The notes under the pieces are model-generated. The model was not told the DNA's origin. It made no database searches and was given only the letters and a program-made list of their open reading frames with translations. From the NCBI GenBank assembly GCA_964479625.1, contig CAYZMS010000001.1:139111-203110 (forward strand): a stretch of DNA of 64,000 nt, in the 5' to 3' direction. Shown piece by piece: positions 45,235 to 55,030 of the stretch; position 1 is the stretch's first letter; every line of letters starts with the position of its first letter. Position numbers and translations under genes: made by a program. This DNA comes from CAYZMS01 sp964479625. Lineage in GTDB: Bacteria > Bacteroidota > Bacteroidia > Chitinophagales > Saprospiraceae.

Positions 45235-45972
45235 CTAAGCTCCATCGAAATACCTTACCCCATGCTTAAGTATATTGCCGTCCCAGAAGATCTCCCGGAA
45301 GCCGATCCGATAATGATCTACCGCAAAGGTCTCGAACCTTGGGTCGATCTGGAAAAAGCAGGAAGGGGTAATGTGTACGTGCAAACTACCCAGGCTGACA
45401 CTTCGTTCTACATGAAAGTGACCGGTGAAGACGTGAATGGGGGCCGCGTGTGCCTGCAGAATGTCCGCTACTTGCCGATGGTTGCGAAGTCCGTGCTTAT
45501 TGTCCATATAAGGCACTCCGGCCTGCAGAGGAGGATGGTGCATAAAGATCAGCCGGGCTTTGGTCGAATGGCCAAGTGCTTCCTGGAGCCAGTTTAATTG
45601 CTGGTAAGAGACCAGGCCCGAGGTCGTGTCGAGGAAAAGCACCTCCTGTGTACCCAGGGTTCGCTGGTAGAATAATTCACCGGAATGCACTTCTGATTCA
45701 AGACCAAAAGTAGCTGCCAGTAATTCTGCCTGGTCGTGATTCCCGGAGAGGGGGAAATAGGGTATGCTGGTGGCCTCCAGTAACTCCCGGATCCATTCGT
45801 AGGTCGCTTTTTCCCCTTCCATATAGCACAGATCTCCAGAAATGATGAGGTAGTCAGGTTGATGCTTCTGGATACGACTGAGGATGTTTTGAAAGTTCTT
45901 TCGAACATCAACACCACGCGTATCCTCATTGGGGGTACCCAGATGGAGATCGGTAATTTGGATGCAATACAT
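45235..45972 (-). CDS. Metallophosphoesterase (cyclic-nucleotide phosphodiesterase-like)
   Basis: 245 residues. Dimetal motifs occur in order: TDLHLG, IISGDLCY, SGNHDQ, MHHPPLQAG and FTGHFHVE. They match class III phosphodiesterases of the CpdA type, which hydrolyse cAMP or other phosphodiesters, but the true substrate is unknown. The upstream 175 nt hold only short dyads. It reads toward the CapA-like gene, and starts 22 bp after the membrane-protein gene stop, so the two minus-strand genes may be co-transcribed. Confidence 0.88.
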   Translation of the reverse strand: MYCIQITDLHLGTPNEDTRGVDVRKNFQNILSRIQKHQPDYLIISGDLCYMEGEKATYEWIRELLEATSIPYFPLSGNHDQAELLAATFGLESEVHSGELFYQRTLGTQEVLFLDTTSGLVSYQQLNWLQEALGHSTKARLIFMHHPPLQAGVPYMDNKHGLRNHRQVADILQAHAAPIHVFTGHFHVERSVSLGSLHVHITPSCFFQIDPRFETFAVDHYRIGFREIFWDGNILKHGVRYFDGA

Positions 45973-45994
45973 AAATTGGAGTTTTACCTGGGGC

Positions 45995-46888
45995 TTAGGT
46001 AATAGGAACGTTCCCGGCTCCCCGGATATTGATCAGGCTTTGCAGTAAGTCAAACCAAAACGGGGCCCCCATAGAAATAGCCAGGGCGGTGACCACCCAA
46101 CCCAATATTTTCAGCATCCAATCAGCAAACTGCATTTCCCCCCAGGAAACATTAGACCACCCCAAACCCAAAGGGGATTTGACATGCTCGATCTCTTCTC
46201 CGATCAATCGTTGCACCTCTCTGGATTGTTCTTCGATATTCCGGTAATCCCGGGCGCTTAGGTTGGGGTTTTCCTTCATGAAGCCCATGGCTAGCTCTAC
46301 TACTTGCTGCAACTCATCCGGATTGGACTCCAGGCGCTCGTAGATGGCTATGGTATCTGCATTGAAGGTAACGGCAATGGCCATTCCAACAAATACAATG
46401 ATGTATTGCACGGACCTTTTATACCAGCCGGAGGCACGGTCCATTACATCGTTATACCAGGTCCGGATCCGCCCCTTAAAGGCATCTAACTCATAATCTG
46501 CATCGGTCAGAAACTGTTTCAATACGTTTTTCAGATCAGTGTCGGGTAAGGTTTCGATCCTGGCCATCAGGTGTTCTATCTTATCCCCTTTTAGGATGAC
46601 GTCAAAAAGAATAGATTGAAAGGATTCAGAGCTTAGGTAGGAGGGTGGGCGGAGGCTTTCTTTTCCATAGGGTTGCGAAACCTGCCGGTAAAGGGAATTG
46701 TCTTTAAAGGCGTTTAAGATCTGCTCGCTCTCATCGGCGGAGGCCAGCATGTTTTTCAAAGCGGCTTCCAGGTTCTTGCCCCGGAGGGTGAATACTGAGG
46801 CGATCAACTCCATCACCGTCATGGCCAATAAGCTCAATAACAGTAAAATGAAAATTAACCCTATGACGATTTCCAGTAATCCAAGCAT
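45995..46888 (-). CDS. Uncharacterised membrane protein
   Basis: 297 residues. The N-terminus is a single hydrophobic anchor (LLEIVIGLIFILLLLSLLAM), with further membrane segments at about 160-185 and 255-275 (WMLKILGWVVTALAISMGAPFWFDLL). The rest is soluble and helical: LIEYLMARIETLPDTDLKN-like content and an EEQSREVQRLIGEEIEHV segment. No family recognised. Gene order with a phosphodiesterase gives no clear function. Confidence 0.75.
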   Translation of the reverse strand: MLGLLEIVIGLIFILLLLSLLAMTVMELIASVFTLRGKNLEAALKNMLASADESEQILNAFKDNSLYRQVSQPYGKESLRPPSYLSSESFQSILFDVILKGDKIEHLMARIETLPDTDLKNVLKQFLTDADYELDAFKGRIRTWYNDVMDRASGWYKRSVQYIIVFVGMAIAVTFNADTIAIYERLESNPDELQQVVELAMGFMKENPNLSARDYRNIEEQSREVQRLIGEEIEHVKSPLGLGWSNVSWGEMQFADWMLKILGWVVTALAISMGAPFWFDLLQSLINIRGAGNVPIT

Positions 46889-46962
46889 ATTTTAGAATTT
46901 AGACCTTTGAAGTACTATAATATCGAGTATTTAGCAGCAAGCAACGATGATAAACCTGAACC

Positions 46963-49383
46963 CTACTTTAGCCTTTCTTCAAATAATTCGAAGATCCGTC
47001 GGTATTCATCCGTCCAACTGCTGGGTTCAATAAAACCATGGCCTTCGATGGGGAACAGGGCGAATTCCCAGTTTTCCTTTTTCAGTTCGATCAGGCGTTG
47101 GGCCAGGCGTACTACATCCTGGAACTGTACGTTTCGGTCAACCATACCGTGCAGGATCAGCAAGTGATCCTGTAAACCCTCTGCATGGTAAATGGGAGAG
47201 GAGCGCCGGTAAGCGAGGCTGTCTTCCACCGGAGTATTCAGGATGTCAGAGGTATAACCGTGGTTATAATGGGCCCAATCTGTAACAGAACGAAGGGCAG
47301 CACCGGCCTTGAAGGTGCCAGGTTCTTTAAAAAGTGCCATCAGTGTGATAAAGCCACCATAAGAGCCTCCGTATATACCTATGCGTTCGGGATCGATACC
47401 CAGTTCTTTTACCAAATAGGCTGCACCATCCACCTGATCATCCAGATCTTGCCCGCCCATGTGGCGATAGATGGCCGTGCGCCAGTCACGGCCGTATCCG
47501 GCACTTCCACGATAATCGATATCGAGCACCGTATAGCCTCTATCCGCAAGGAAGTTATGGAACATAAATTCCCGGTAATAACTGCTCCACCAATTATGGG
47601 CGTTTTGAAGGTAACCGGCTCCATGAACAAAAATTATGGCCGGGCCGGCAGATGAGGTAGCTTCAGGCCGGTATAAGCGGGCAGGGACCAGGGCCCCGTC
47701 ACGGGCTTTAAAACGAATGAGTTGGGGCTCCCTCCAATCGTATGCTTGGAAGGCTGCAGCGGTAGATTCGGTAAGTTGCTCGGGTTCCGCACCTGGCTTG
47801 TTAGCTTGTCGGTAGATTTCCCAGGGTTGATTGCTGTAAGAGTATCGAAAGAGCAGTTGTTGCTCATCGGGCGAGACCTTCACTTCATGCGCCCCCGGGC
47901 GATCAGTGATCCTGATCATGGCTCCGCCTTTGGCCGGGAGGTGGTAAAAATCCTGATTCTCAGGGCCTTCGGCATTCGCATGGAGGAAAAAGGTCGATTT
48001 ATCCTTTGATAGTTGAGCATCTAATATTTCAAAATCACCGGTGGTAAGGGCGGTTTTACTACCGGTATTTACATTAAGACGGTAAAGGTGGGAGTAGCCG
48101 GTTTCTTCCGATTGGAACCAAAAATGGTCGTTATCGATCCAGCCGATATTACCGGCAGCGAAATTCCAGTTGCCGATGCCGGGGCCTCCGATCCAGGCCT
48201 CATCGTGTTGCCGGTCAAGTAGAATTAAATTACCCGTTCTACAGTCGAGCTCGCAGATCCAACGATCTTTGTTGTCCTGAGCGCGGACTACTACTACCGC
48301 CTTTCCGGCTTTCGAAAAAACCGGGCCCAGAACGATGACAGGGCGGGCTTGTTCATATTGATCTTCGTAACTACCTTCCCCCTCATGATAATCTTCCAGG
48401 AAAGCCGGTTTATCAAAAATGCCTTCCAGCATTTCGGTATTTATTTGATAGCTACTGTCTTTTTCCAGGTCCAGGACGTAGGAAGTGTAAGTATCCTGGG
48501 GAGCACCTACCTTGGAACGGCTGGGAAGATCCTCAATATAGCCTGAGGCTGTAACGTAATTGGGAACCTTCGTACTTTTAGCATCCGCATCATCAGTAAG
48601 CAGGTAGGTCACAAAACGCAGGTCAGGGCTGATCTGAATATTCCCTATGCGTTTTCCCTGCAGGTAAATGGCCTTGGGCAGGTCATTAAGATCGGCTGCT
48701 TCCCGTTGGTTTTCCCGGGCCTTTTCCTGTCCCTTCCGCCAGCGCAAACATTCGAATAGTTGCAGGTTGTCCTGTTCCAGCCATCGTTCTTCAGCCGGGG
48801 CGGGTTGTTTTTCCCTTGGGGCAGATCCTTTTTGAAAGTTGGTCAATTGCCGGGTAGTTCCCGTATTTGAATCCCAAAGGAAATAATCATCTCCCTTCTG
48901 GTAAAGTACTTGCTCCTCCGCTACTCCTGCGAATTTCGGATTGTTTTCCTGTTCGACCGTTTCCGTAATACGAAGGGGAGACTCCTGACCCACCTTATGA
49001 AGGTAAAGATCCCCGTTCCGGGTGTAGAGATAAGCAGAATGAGAGTCGTTAAATTCGAAATTCCGTACCAAGCTAGCCGCCTCCTGGGGATCCAGTTTCA
49101 CCGGAGTATCCTCTCTTGCTTTGATCAGGTAGGTAGACCGTAGCGTATCCTGGTCGGGGTTCCAGCTGAAGTAAATAAATTTACTATCTGGCAACCATCC
49201 TGGGCCCTGAGGAGAAAAACCTACAAATTGCTCTCCCTGCATGATGTCGGATAACTGTAGTTGGGTGGAGGTGGCCTGTTGGGCGGTTACTTTCTGGGTA
49301 AGTAGGGCCAAGGGCAGGGCAACTGCCAGGATCATTGGCCTTATGATTGGGCTTTCAAAAGGATGTAAGTGCTTTAATTTCAT
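46963..49383 (-). CDS. S9-family prolyl oligopeptidase / dipeptidyl-peptidase IV-like
   Basis: 806 residues from MKLKHLHPF; the frame reaches 49458, but the shorter start puts a signal peptide (LAVALPLALLTQKVTAQ) at the N-terminus, so the enzyme is exported. Residues 35-500 form a beta-propeller (WDSNTGTTRQLTN, VSPDEQQLLFRYS). The alpha/beta-hydrolase domain has the nucleophile motif GIYGGSYGGFITLM, DYRGSAGYGRDWR, LILHGMVDRNVQFQD with the Asp, and PIEGHGFIEP with the His. It would cleave peptides after proline or alanine in the periplasm. It does not appear co-transcribed with the membrane gene. Confidence 0.93.
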   Translation of the reverse strand: MKLKHLHPFESPIIRPMILAVALPLALLTQKVTAQQATSTQLQLSDIMQGEQFVGFSPQGPGWLPDSKFIYFSWNPDQDTLRSTYLIKAREDTPVKLDPQEAASLVRNFEFNDSHSAYLYTRNGDLYLHKVGQESPLRITETVEQENNPKFAGVAEEQVLYQKGDDYFLWDSNTGTTRQLTNFQKGSAPREKQPAPAEERWLEQDNLQLFECLRWRKGQEKARENQREAADLNDLPKAIYLQGKRIGNIQISPDLRFVTYLLTDDADAKSTKVPNYVTASGYIEDLPSRSKVGAPQDTYTSYVLDLEKDSSYQINTEMLEGIFDKPAFLEDYHEGEGSYEDQYEQARPVIVLGPVFSKAGKAVVVVRAQDNKDRWICELDCRTGNLILLDRQHDEAWIGGPGIGNWNFAAGNIGWIDNDHFWFQSEETGYSHLYRLNVNTGSKTALTTGDFEILDAQLSKDKSTFFLHANAEGPENQDFYHLPAKGGAMIRITDRPGAHEVKVSPDEQQLLFRYSYSNQPWEIYRQANKPGAEPEQLTESTAAAFQAYDWREPQLIRFKARDGALVPARLYRPEATSSAGPAIIFVHGAGYLQNAHNWWSSYYREFMFHNFLADRGYTVLDIDYRGSAGYGRDWRTAIYRHMGGQDLDDQVDGAAYLVKELGIDPERIGIYGGSYGGFITLMALFKEPGTFKAGAALRSVTDWAHYNHGYTSDILNTPVEDSLAYRRSSPIYHAEGLQDHLLILHGMVDRNVQFQDVVRLAQRLIELKKENWEFALFPIEGHGFIEPSSWTDEYRRIFELFEERLK

Positions 49384-49502
49384 TTGTTTACGAAATGAAG
49401 GAAGGTTTTGATCAGGAATAACTCTATTAGAAAAACACCAATTATTTAGACGTTTCAAAAGGCCGAAGGAGCTTGGAGGCTACCTCTGCCAGAAAATGCT
49501 AT

Positions 49503-50399
49503 TTAACGAATATAAAGAATATAAGCAGAGGCATATGGTAACATGAACATAAAAGCGTCAAACCGATCCAAAACACCTCCATGGCCCGGCAACAATGTGC
49601 CGGAATCCTTGATGTTGATACTCCTTTTAAGCATGGATTCGACCAGGTCCCCAATAGAGCCAAACAGGACTATGATCAGGGCAATTACCATCCATGGTAT
49701 GAGCTCCAGCCCACCAACCACGTAATACACAGCCACGCTGATAGCAAGGGTTAATACCAGGCCTCCGAGGCTGCCTTCCCAGGTTTTCTTCGGGGAAATA
49801 CTTGGAAAAAGCGGATGTTTACCAAAAGCAGAACCCACCAAAAAGGCTCCGGTGTCATTCACCCAGGTGAGCAGCAGTAGCCCCAAGACCGTCTGTCGAT
49901 AAAATCGATCGCCGTCGTAGGCCACAAATTGCAACATTGCAAAGGGGATGCCTACATAGAGCATACCGAGTACGATCGACCCTACATTTCGAAAGGGTTG
50001 TATGGAAAGGGTAAACAACTCGTAGATAAAGATCGAAAACAGGAAAGGAAAGAAAAGTAAAACCCCGGTAATCACCAGTTCGGACGGGTCCAGCGAATCG
50101 TTCAAGGTAATAATGGCACTGAACAGGTATGGGGCTAAACCAATGAACATACCCAATACCTTTCTAGCAAGATCCCTTTTTAACCCTCTGGCCAGCACCA
50201 GGTTCAGGTATTCCCAAAGGCAGGCGGCCGCGATGAAGCCGAAAAGCAGGACGAAAGAGTAGGGGCCGCCCCATACCCCACCCAGCATAACCGCTACAAA
50301 TACTGCTGCAGTTCCTAATCGCCGTGGAAAGCCGTCCATTCTATTTAGGAGTTTTCTTTTAGATCGACCCGGGAAGTCACTCCCTTGCTTTCGATCCAT
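49503..50399 (-). CDS. cdsA: Phosphatidate cytidylyltransferase
   Basis: 298 residues, seven or eight membrane segments. The family signature is complete at the C-terminus: SMLKRSINIKDSGTLLPGHG and VLDRFDA, and the middle loop has SPKKTWEGSLGGL. It makes CDP-diacylglycerol from CTP and phosphatidate for phospholipid synthesis. A later ATG at residue 21 would give a shorter N-terminus; the first start is kept because no signal decides. Confidence 0.95.
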   Translation of the reverse strand: MDRKQGSDFPGRSKRKLLNRMDGFPRRLGTAAVFVAVMLGGVWGGPYSFVLLFGFIAAACLWEYLNLVLARGLKRDLARKVLGMFIGLAPYLFSAIITLNDSLDPSELVITGVLLFFPFLFSIFIYELFTLSIQPFRNVGSIVLGMLYVGIPFAMLQFVAYDGDRFYRQTVLGLLLLTWVNDTGAFLVGSAFGKHPLFPSISPKKTWEGSLGGLVLTLAISVAVYYVVGGLELIPWMVIALIIVLFGSIGDLVESMLKRSINIKDSGTLLPGHGGVLDRFDAFMFMLPYASAYILYIR

Positions 50400-50462
50400 T
50401 ACTTATCTTGAAAACAACCTGAACAGGCTGTTTCCAGGACAAGAAAGAAAAATTTCTCCTAA

Positions 50463-52607
50463 TTACCCTAACACATCCTGCGCCTTTACAAATGGTTGGC
50501 GGTACAAACGCTGTCCAGTGGCTTTAAAAAGAGCATTGGCCACAGCACCGCCGGCCGGTGGCAGGGTTGGTTCTCCCAGCCCCGTTGGACTGTGCAGGCT
50601 TTCTACGAAATGTACTTCAATTTCGGGAGCTTCCGGCATTCGGATCAACCGATATTGGTCGAAGTTTCGACTTTGTGGCTGCCCCTTTTCGAAGGTTAGT
50701 TCCCCGAACATAGCGTGCCCAATTCCGTCAATGATCCCCCCTTCGACCTGATTGGTAGCCGCTATGGGGTTGATGACAATGCCGCAATCGACGGCACAGG
50801 TAACCTTTTTCACCCTGGGGATACCTTTCTCCAAAACTACGTCAGCGACTTCAGCGACATAGGAATTATGAGAATAATAAGCACTGAAACCTTGATAGGT
50901 ATCTCCAGAGGTATTGCCCCAGTTAGACTTTTCGGCGGCCAGTTTGATCACGCCTACAAATTTGTCGATATCGTAATCCAGCTCTCCGGTAGGGGAATTT
51001 TTAGCCTGCTCGAACAATTCAAGCCGGAATTCTACTGGATCCTTGCCGATGGTTTGGGCCACCTCGTCCAGGAAGGCCTGTTCCGCAAAGGCCAGGAAAT
51101 TGGTAACTGGTGCCCGCCAGGCCCCGGTGGTGATGTTGCTTTCCAGGTTGTGCGATTCGACCAGGTAGTTGGGTACGGCTGTGGCCGGGAAGTTGTTTTC
51201 GCGGGTTGCATTACCCATATTTACTCCGGTACCGGTCAGGTGATAACCCGTCATTTGGCCATCCTTAATGGCCGCCCGAAATTTGTATTTAGAACCCGGG
51301 CGATAGGTTCCGGCGGTCATATCATCTTCCCGGGAGAAGATGACCTGTATCGGCCTTTTAGTGATGCTGGAGATCTCTGCAGCCTCCAGAACAAAGTCTC
51401 CGTAAAGCCTGCGCCCGAAGCCACCCCCCATACGGGTCATGTCGATGGTGATCTCGCTTTCGTCCCTTTCGAGTAATTCTGCGACCCGGCGGCGCGTCCA
51501 TTCGGGCGTTTGGATGGGCCCGATGAGTTCAACCTGCTCATCCGTGACATGAGCGAAGAAATTCATAGGTTCCAGGCAATTATGTGGCAGGAAGGGGGCT
51601 TCATAGGTTTTTTCGATCACCTGATCTGCCTGGGCGGCTGCCTGGGTAAAGTCGCCATCCTTTCGTTTGGGATCTTTTGCAGGAGTGTCCAGCAAGCGGA
51701 GCATTTCGGCATCGTGATAGGCTGTATCTTCCAGTTTTCCATCCTTTTCCCACTCCACTTGCAGGGCCTTTTGACCCTGCATGGCATTCCAGCTGTTGTC
51801 TGCCAAAACAGCGATCTTATCACCGAAGCGAACCACGTTCTTCACTCCGGGTGTTGCCCGTGCCTCGGAGTCCACAAAGGATTTCAGTTTCATTCCGAAA
51901 GCCGGGGGACGTAAGACGACCGCCCGGTACATGCCTTCTCTTCGAAAGTCCAGACCAAAGAGGGAACGGCCGTGCAGGATATGCTCCAGGTCGACATTCC
52001 CTTGGCTATGGCCTATTATGGTAAAATCTTTCGGGTCCTTCAGGGGGGCTTCTTCCGGAACGGGCATACCCGCTGCCTCATTGGCCAATTCCCCATAGGA
52101 TAGGGTCTCTCCCTTCGCATTGGATACGAAGCCTTTGGAAGTGGTACATTCCCCCGGATCTACTCCCCAGCTTGCTGCCGCGGCAGCAATAAGCATTTGG
52201 CGAGCGGTGGCACCCGCCATTCGAAGCCCCTCCCAGCTTTGCCGGATGGACTGGCTCCCGCCAGCTACCTGTCGGGTAAAGGCATCTGTATTTAAGGGTG
52301 CTTGTTCGACCACAACGTCTTTCCAGTCTACATCCAGTTCTTCGGCAACGATCATTGGCATGGATGTTTTGACGTTTTGGCCGATCTCCGGGTTAGGGGA
52401 CTGAATGGTGACCCGTCCGGTGTCACCGATCTTCAGAAAGGCATTCACTTCGAACCATTCGTTGGGCGGAGGCGCGATCATGGCGGCCGTTTCCTCGGCC
52501 CGGGTACAACTGGTAAACCAGTTAAAGCCTAGTAACATGCCCCCTCCTGCGGCGGCGGAGGCTTTCAGAAATGATCTTCTGTTATGGTGTGTTTTTATGA
52601 TGGTCAT
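50463..52607 (-). CDS. Xanthine dehydrogenase-family molybdopterin-binding subunit (isoquinoline 1-oxidoreductase beta-like)
   Basis: 714 residues from MTIIKTHHNRRSFLKASAAA, a Tat signal (RRSFLK) leading to exported cofactor-loaded enzyme; the frame extends 21 codons upstream. Domain order matches the IorB family: PDPNPEIGQNVKTSMPM at the N-terminus, MGGGFGRRLYGDFVLEAA and GAWRAPVTNFLAFAEQAFLDE for the cofactor, and GLGEPTLPPAGGAVANALFKATG with the catalytic Glu. Only these landmarks were read. It starts 11 bp after the 2Fe-2S subunit gene, so the two form a complex. Substrate is likely an N-heterocycle or aldehyde, unknown here. Confidence 0.92.
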   Translation of the reverse strand: MTIIKTHHNRRSFLKASAAAGGGMLLGFNWFTSCTRAEETAAMIAPPPNEWFEVNAFLKIGDTGRVTIQSPNPEIGQNVKTSMPMIVAEELDVDWKDVVVEQAPLNTDAFTRQVAGGSQSIRQSWEGLRMAGATARQMLIAAAAASWGVDPGECTTSKGFVSNAKGETLSYGELANEAAGMPVPEEAPLKDPKDFTIIGHSQGNVDLEHILHGRSLFGLDFRREGMYRAVVLRPPAFGMKLKSFVDSEARATPGVKNVVRFGDKIAVLADNSWNAMQGQKALQVEWEKDGKLEDTAYHDAEMLRLLDTPAKDPKRKDGDFTQAAAQADQVIEKTYEAPFLPHNCLEPMNFFAHVTDEQVELIGPIQTPEWTRRRVAELLERDESEITIDMTRMGGGFGRRLYGDFVLEAAEISSITKRPIQVIFSREDDMTAGTYRPGSKYKFRAAIKDGQMTGYHLTGTGVNMGNATRENNFPATAVPNYLVESHNLESNITTGAWRAPVTNFLAFAEQAFLDEVAQTIGKDPVEFRLELFEQAKNSPTGELDYDIDKFVGVIKLAAEKSNWGNTSGDTYQGFSAYYSHNSYVAEVADVVLEKGIPRVKKVTCAVDCGIVINPIAATNQVEGGIIDGIGHAMFGELTFEKGQPQSRNFDQYRLIRMPEAPEIEVHFVESLHSPTGLGEPTLPPAGGAVANALFKATGQRLYRQPFVKAQDVLG

Positions 52608-52618
52608 GGCAACATTTT

Positions 52619-53074
52619 TTATTTGGCGGCTGTTTGTATAGCCTTTTTGATCCTTAAATAAGTGCCGCAACGGCAGATATTCCCTTGCATAGCGCTCTCG
52701 ATCTCCTCCTCAGAAGGCCTTTTGTTCTGCTCGAGCAAGGCGGCAGCGGTCATGATCTGCCCGGCCTGGCAATACCCACATTGTGGCACATCCAGTTCCC
52801 GCCAGGCATTGAGGAGGGGTTGAGCTGCTTTACTTTCCGCAAAGCCTTCGATGGTCGTAATCTTCTTGCCCTGAACGGCAGAAACCGGAAGGGAACAGGA
52901 GCGCACCGCCTGTTCGTCCAGGTGGATGGTACAGGCCCCGCACTGGCCGATGCCACAGCCGTATTTTGTGCCGACCAGGTCCAACGCATCTCGAAGCACC
53001 CAGAGCACCGGCGTTTCAGGTTGGACGTCCACTTCCTGGCGGACACCGTTAATGTCTAATTGAAATCTTGCCAT
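52619..53074 (-). CDS. 2Fe-2S subunit of molybdenum hydroxylase (IorA-like)
   Basis: 151 residues with two [2Fe-2S] clusters: the plant ferredoxin-type CGIGQCGACTIHLDEQAVRSC and the helical CGYCQAGQ...CRCGTY motif. It passes electrons from the molybdenum site of the large subunit, whose gene follows. No NAD-binding third subunit is nearby, so the electron acceptor is likely a quinone or cytochrome. Confidence 0.95.
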   Translation of the reverse strand: MARFQLDINGVRQEVDVQPETPVLWVLRDALDLVGTKYGCGIGQCGACTIHLDEQAVRSCSLPVSAVQGKKITTIEGFAESKAAQPLLNAWRELDVPQCGYCQAGQIMTAAALLEQNKRPSEEEIESAMQGNICRCGTYLRIKKAIQTAAK

Positions 53075-53152
53075 GATAATTTGGGTTTTTAGATTGGGCT
53101 ATTAAGATACAATTTTTTTGTTTTGATCCACGGGGCATCGGCAGGAGTGAAC

Positions 53153-53199
53153 GGTTCCGCGAACTTTAGCTCGCCTCGGTTCGCGAACTTTAGTTCGCT
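53153..53199. repeat. Two tandem palindromic repeats upstream of the IorA-like gene
   Basis: Copies at 53153-53175 and 53178-53199 share GCGAACTTTAG-(C/T)-TCGC. In the second copy GCGAACT (53183-53189) is exactly complementary to AGTTCGC (53192-53198) around TT. The first copy differs by one base in the arm. This could be an operator for the molybdenum hydroxylase pair or a dispersed repeat. A third dyad, CTAGG-TAC-CCTAG, follows at about 53218. Confidence 0.55.
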
Positions 53200-53272
53200 G
53201 GCTAGTGAACCAGTAAACTAGGTACCCTAGCTAATGGTAAAAGTCCATCTACCCGTCGACTATATTTTGGGT

Positions 53273-54199
53273 TCAACTTATGTCAGAGGGGGGCCTTGTA
53301 CTTCTGGTAGAAAGCCGCCTGCCCATCCACCAGACCAAAGCCAGGGAAAGCAAACCCGTTGCCACCAGTAGAGGGACGTTCTCCAGCTCATCGGATTCCA
53401 ACTGCTCCATCGCGTCGCCGTAGAGAAATTGTACCGTAACCTGGGCACCGTTAAAAAATAAATGGGCGAAAATGGGCACCCAAAGATTGCGGGACCAGTA
53501 AAACAAATAACCTAAAAGGGCCCCGAGTACCATTCGGGGTAGAAATCCTGCAAATTGCATATGGATAGCACTGAAGGCAACGGCTGTCACCCAGATTGCT
53601 AGATGGGGTTTGGTGAAAGCTCTTTCCAATTGCTTTTGAATGACCCCCCGGAATAGTAGTTCCTCCCCTACTGCAGCGGCCAATCCGACTACTAATAAGT
53701 TGAGTATCCATTCGCCCGGCCCATCCATTTGCAGGACGGCGGACATTAGTTGTTCAGCTTCTTCTTCCATGGCTAAAACCGACTTGGGCAGCGGCAGCTT
53801 CCGATTGATCCAATAGGTTAGTTGGGCAAGGGGAAAAGATATAGCGATAAATAAAGCCCCCATTCCGATCCAGAAAAGGCTTGGAGCTCGATCAAGGTCC
53901 AACCATTGGGACCATCTCCTGCGTTGTACGATCAGGGCAAGGGCCAGAGGGGGTAAGGTAAAGGTGCAAACATGGGCAATAAAGTTGGACCAGCGAAAGA
54001 AATTTCGCTCTTCCCGGGAAAAGTCCATAACTCCCAGGCCCAGCAAGCTCTGTACTTCCATGCCAGCTTGACCACTGTACCAAAACACCAGTCCGGCTCC
54101 CAGCAGTCCACCCACCGCCATACCCAATAAAAGCAACAGGATATAAACCAATGGAGATGGCTGGACCTGGTTTCCGGGAACAGTATTAAAATTATCCAT
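53273..54199 (-). CDS. CPBP-family intramembrane metalloprotease
   Basis: 308 residues from MDNFNTVPGNQVQPSPL; the frame reaches 54301, but the inner ATG is preferred because the upstream part is low-complexity and outside the family. Eight or so membrane segments. The catalytic motifs EELLFRGVIQ (EExxxR), FSAIHMQFAGFLPRM and FAHLFFNG (HxxxN-type) match the CAAX prenyl protease/Rce1 superfamily. Function may be to process prenylated or signal proteins or bacteriocin-like peptides. Divergent from pdxJ. Confidence 0.88.
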   Translation of the reverse strand: MDNFNTVPGNQVQPSPLVYILLLLLGMAVGGLLGAGLVFWYSGQAGMEVQSLLGLGVMDFSREERNFFRWSNFIAHVCTFTLPPLALALIVQRRRWSQWLDLDRAPSLFWIGMGALFIAISFPLAQLTYWINRKLPLPKSVLAMEEEAEQLMSAVLQMDGPGEWILNLLVVGLAAAVGEELLFRGVIQKQLERAFTKPHLAIWVTAVAFSAIHMQFAGFLPRMVLGALLGYLFYWSRNLWVPIFAHLFFNGAQVTVQFLYGDAMEQLESDELENVPLLVATGLLSLALVWWMGRRLSTRSTRPPSDIS

Positions 54200-54316
54200 G
54201 TTTATTGAAGTGCTTAGTATCCGGTATTCACAGTTCCTGCCTAAACTTCCATTGTCTGGCAACCGAACCCACCAAACCGGCAATTTATAAAAATTAGTCA
54301 TTAATTTTAGCTCACC

Positions 54317-55030
54317 ATGATCAGACTTAGCGTAAACATTAATAAGGTAGCCCTGATTCGAAATGCCCGTGGAGAAAATTTACCCGATCTCGCTCAGGTG
54401 GCCCGGGATTGCGAAGCCTATGGCGGGCAGGGAATAACGGTTCATCCCAGACCTGATGAACGGCACATTCGATATGATGATATTCCCGTACTAAAAAAAA
54501 CGGTGACTACGGAATTCAATATCGAAGGCAACCCAACGGATCGCTTCATGGAACTGGTCCTTGCCAATCGGCCTACCCAGGCAACCCTGGTTCCCGACAG
54601 CCCCGACCAGCTGACCTCCGACGGCGGTTGGGATACGGTCAAACACCACCATTTCCTTTCAGCCATTACCCGGCAATTACAGGATGCCGGCATCCGGGTG
54701 TCGATCTTTGTGAACGCGTACCCCAATATGGTAGAGGGTGCCAAAGCTGTCGGTGCCGACCGGGTAGAACTCTACACCGGCGATTACGCACGGGCCTTTC
54801 AAGCTGATCCCAAAGCTGCGATCACCACTCACCTGGAGGCTGCCCGCGAAGCCGCGCGCATGGGTATTGGCCTGAATGCCGGCCACGACCTCAATCTGGA
54901 AAACCTAAGGTATTATGCCCAAAACATTCCCGGCTTGCAGGAGGTATCCATTGGACACGCCCTGATCTGTGATGCCTTATATTACGGGTTGCAGAATGTG
55001 ATACAGATGTACCTTCGACAATTGAGATAG
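54317..55030 (+). CDS. pdxJ: Pyridoxine 5'-phosphate synthase
   Basis: 237 residues, normal length. It joins 1-deoxyxylulose 5-phosphate and 3-amino-1-hydroxyacetone phosphate to make pyridoxine 5'-phosphate. Landmarks: MIRLSVNINKVALIRNARG, GQGITVHPRPDERHIRYDDI, ATLVPDSPDQLTSDGGWD, RVELYTGDYA, GIGLNAGHDLNLENL and EVSIGHALICDALYYGL, all family-specific. A single-gene unit; vitamin B6 formed would supply aminotransferases. Confidence 0.97.
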   Translation: MIRLSVNINKVALIRNARGENLPDLAQVARDCEAYGGQGITVHPRPDERHIRYDDIPVLKKTVTTEFNIEGNPTDRFMELVLANRPTQATLVPDSPDQLTSDGGWDTVKHHHFLSAITRQLQDAGIRVSIFVNAYPNMVEGAKAVGADRVELYTGDYARAFQADPKAAITTHLEAAREAARMGIGLNAGHDLNLENLRYYAQNIPGLQEVSIGHALICDALYYGLQNVIQMYLRQLR

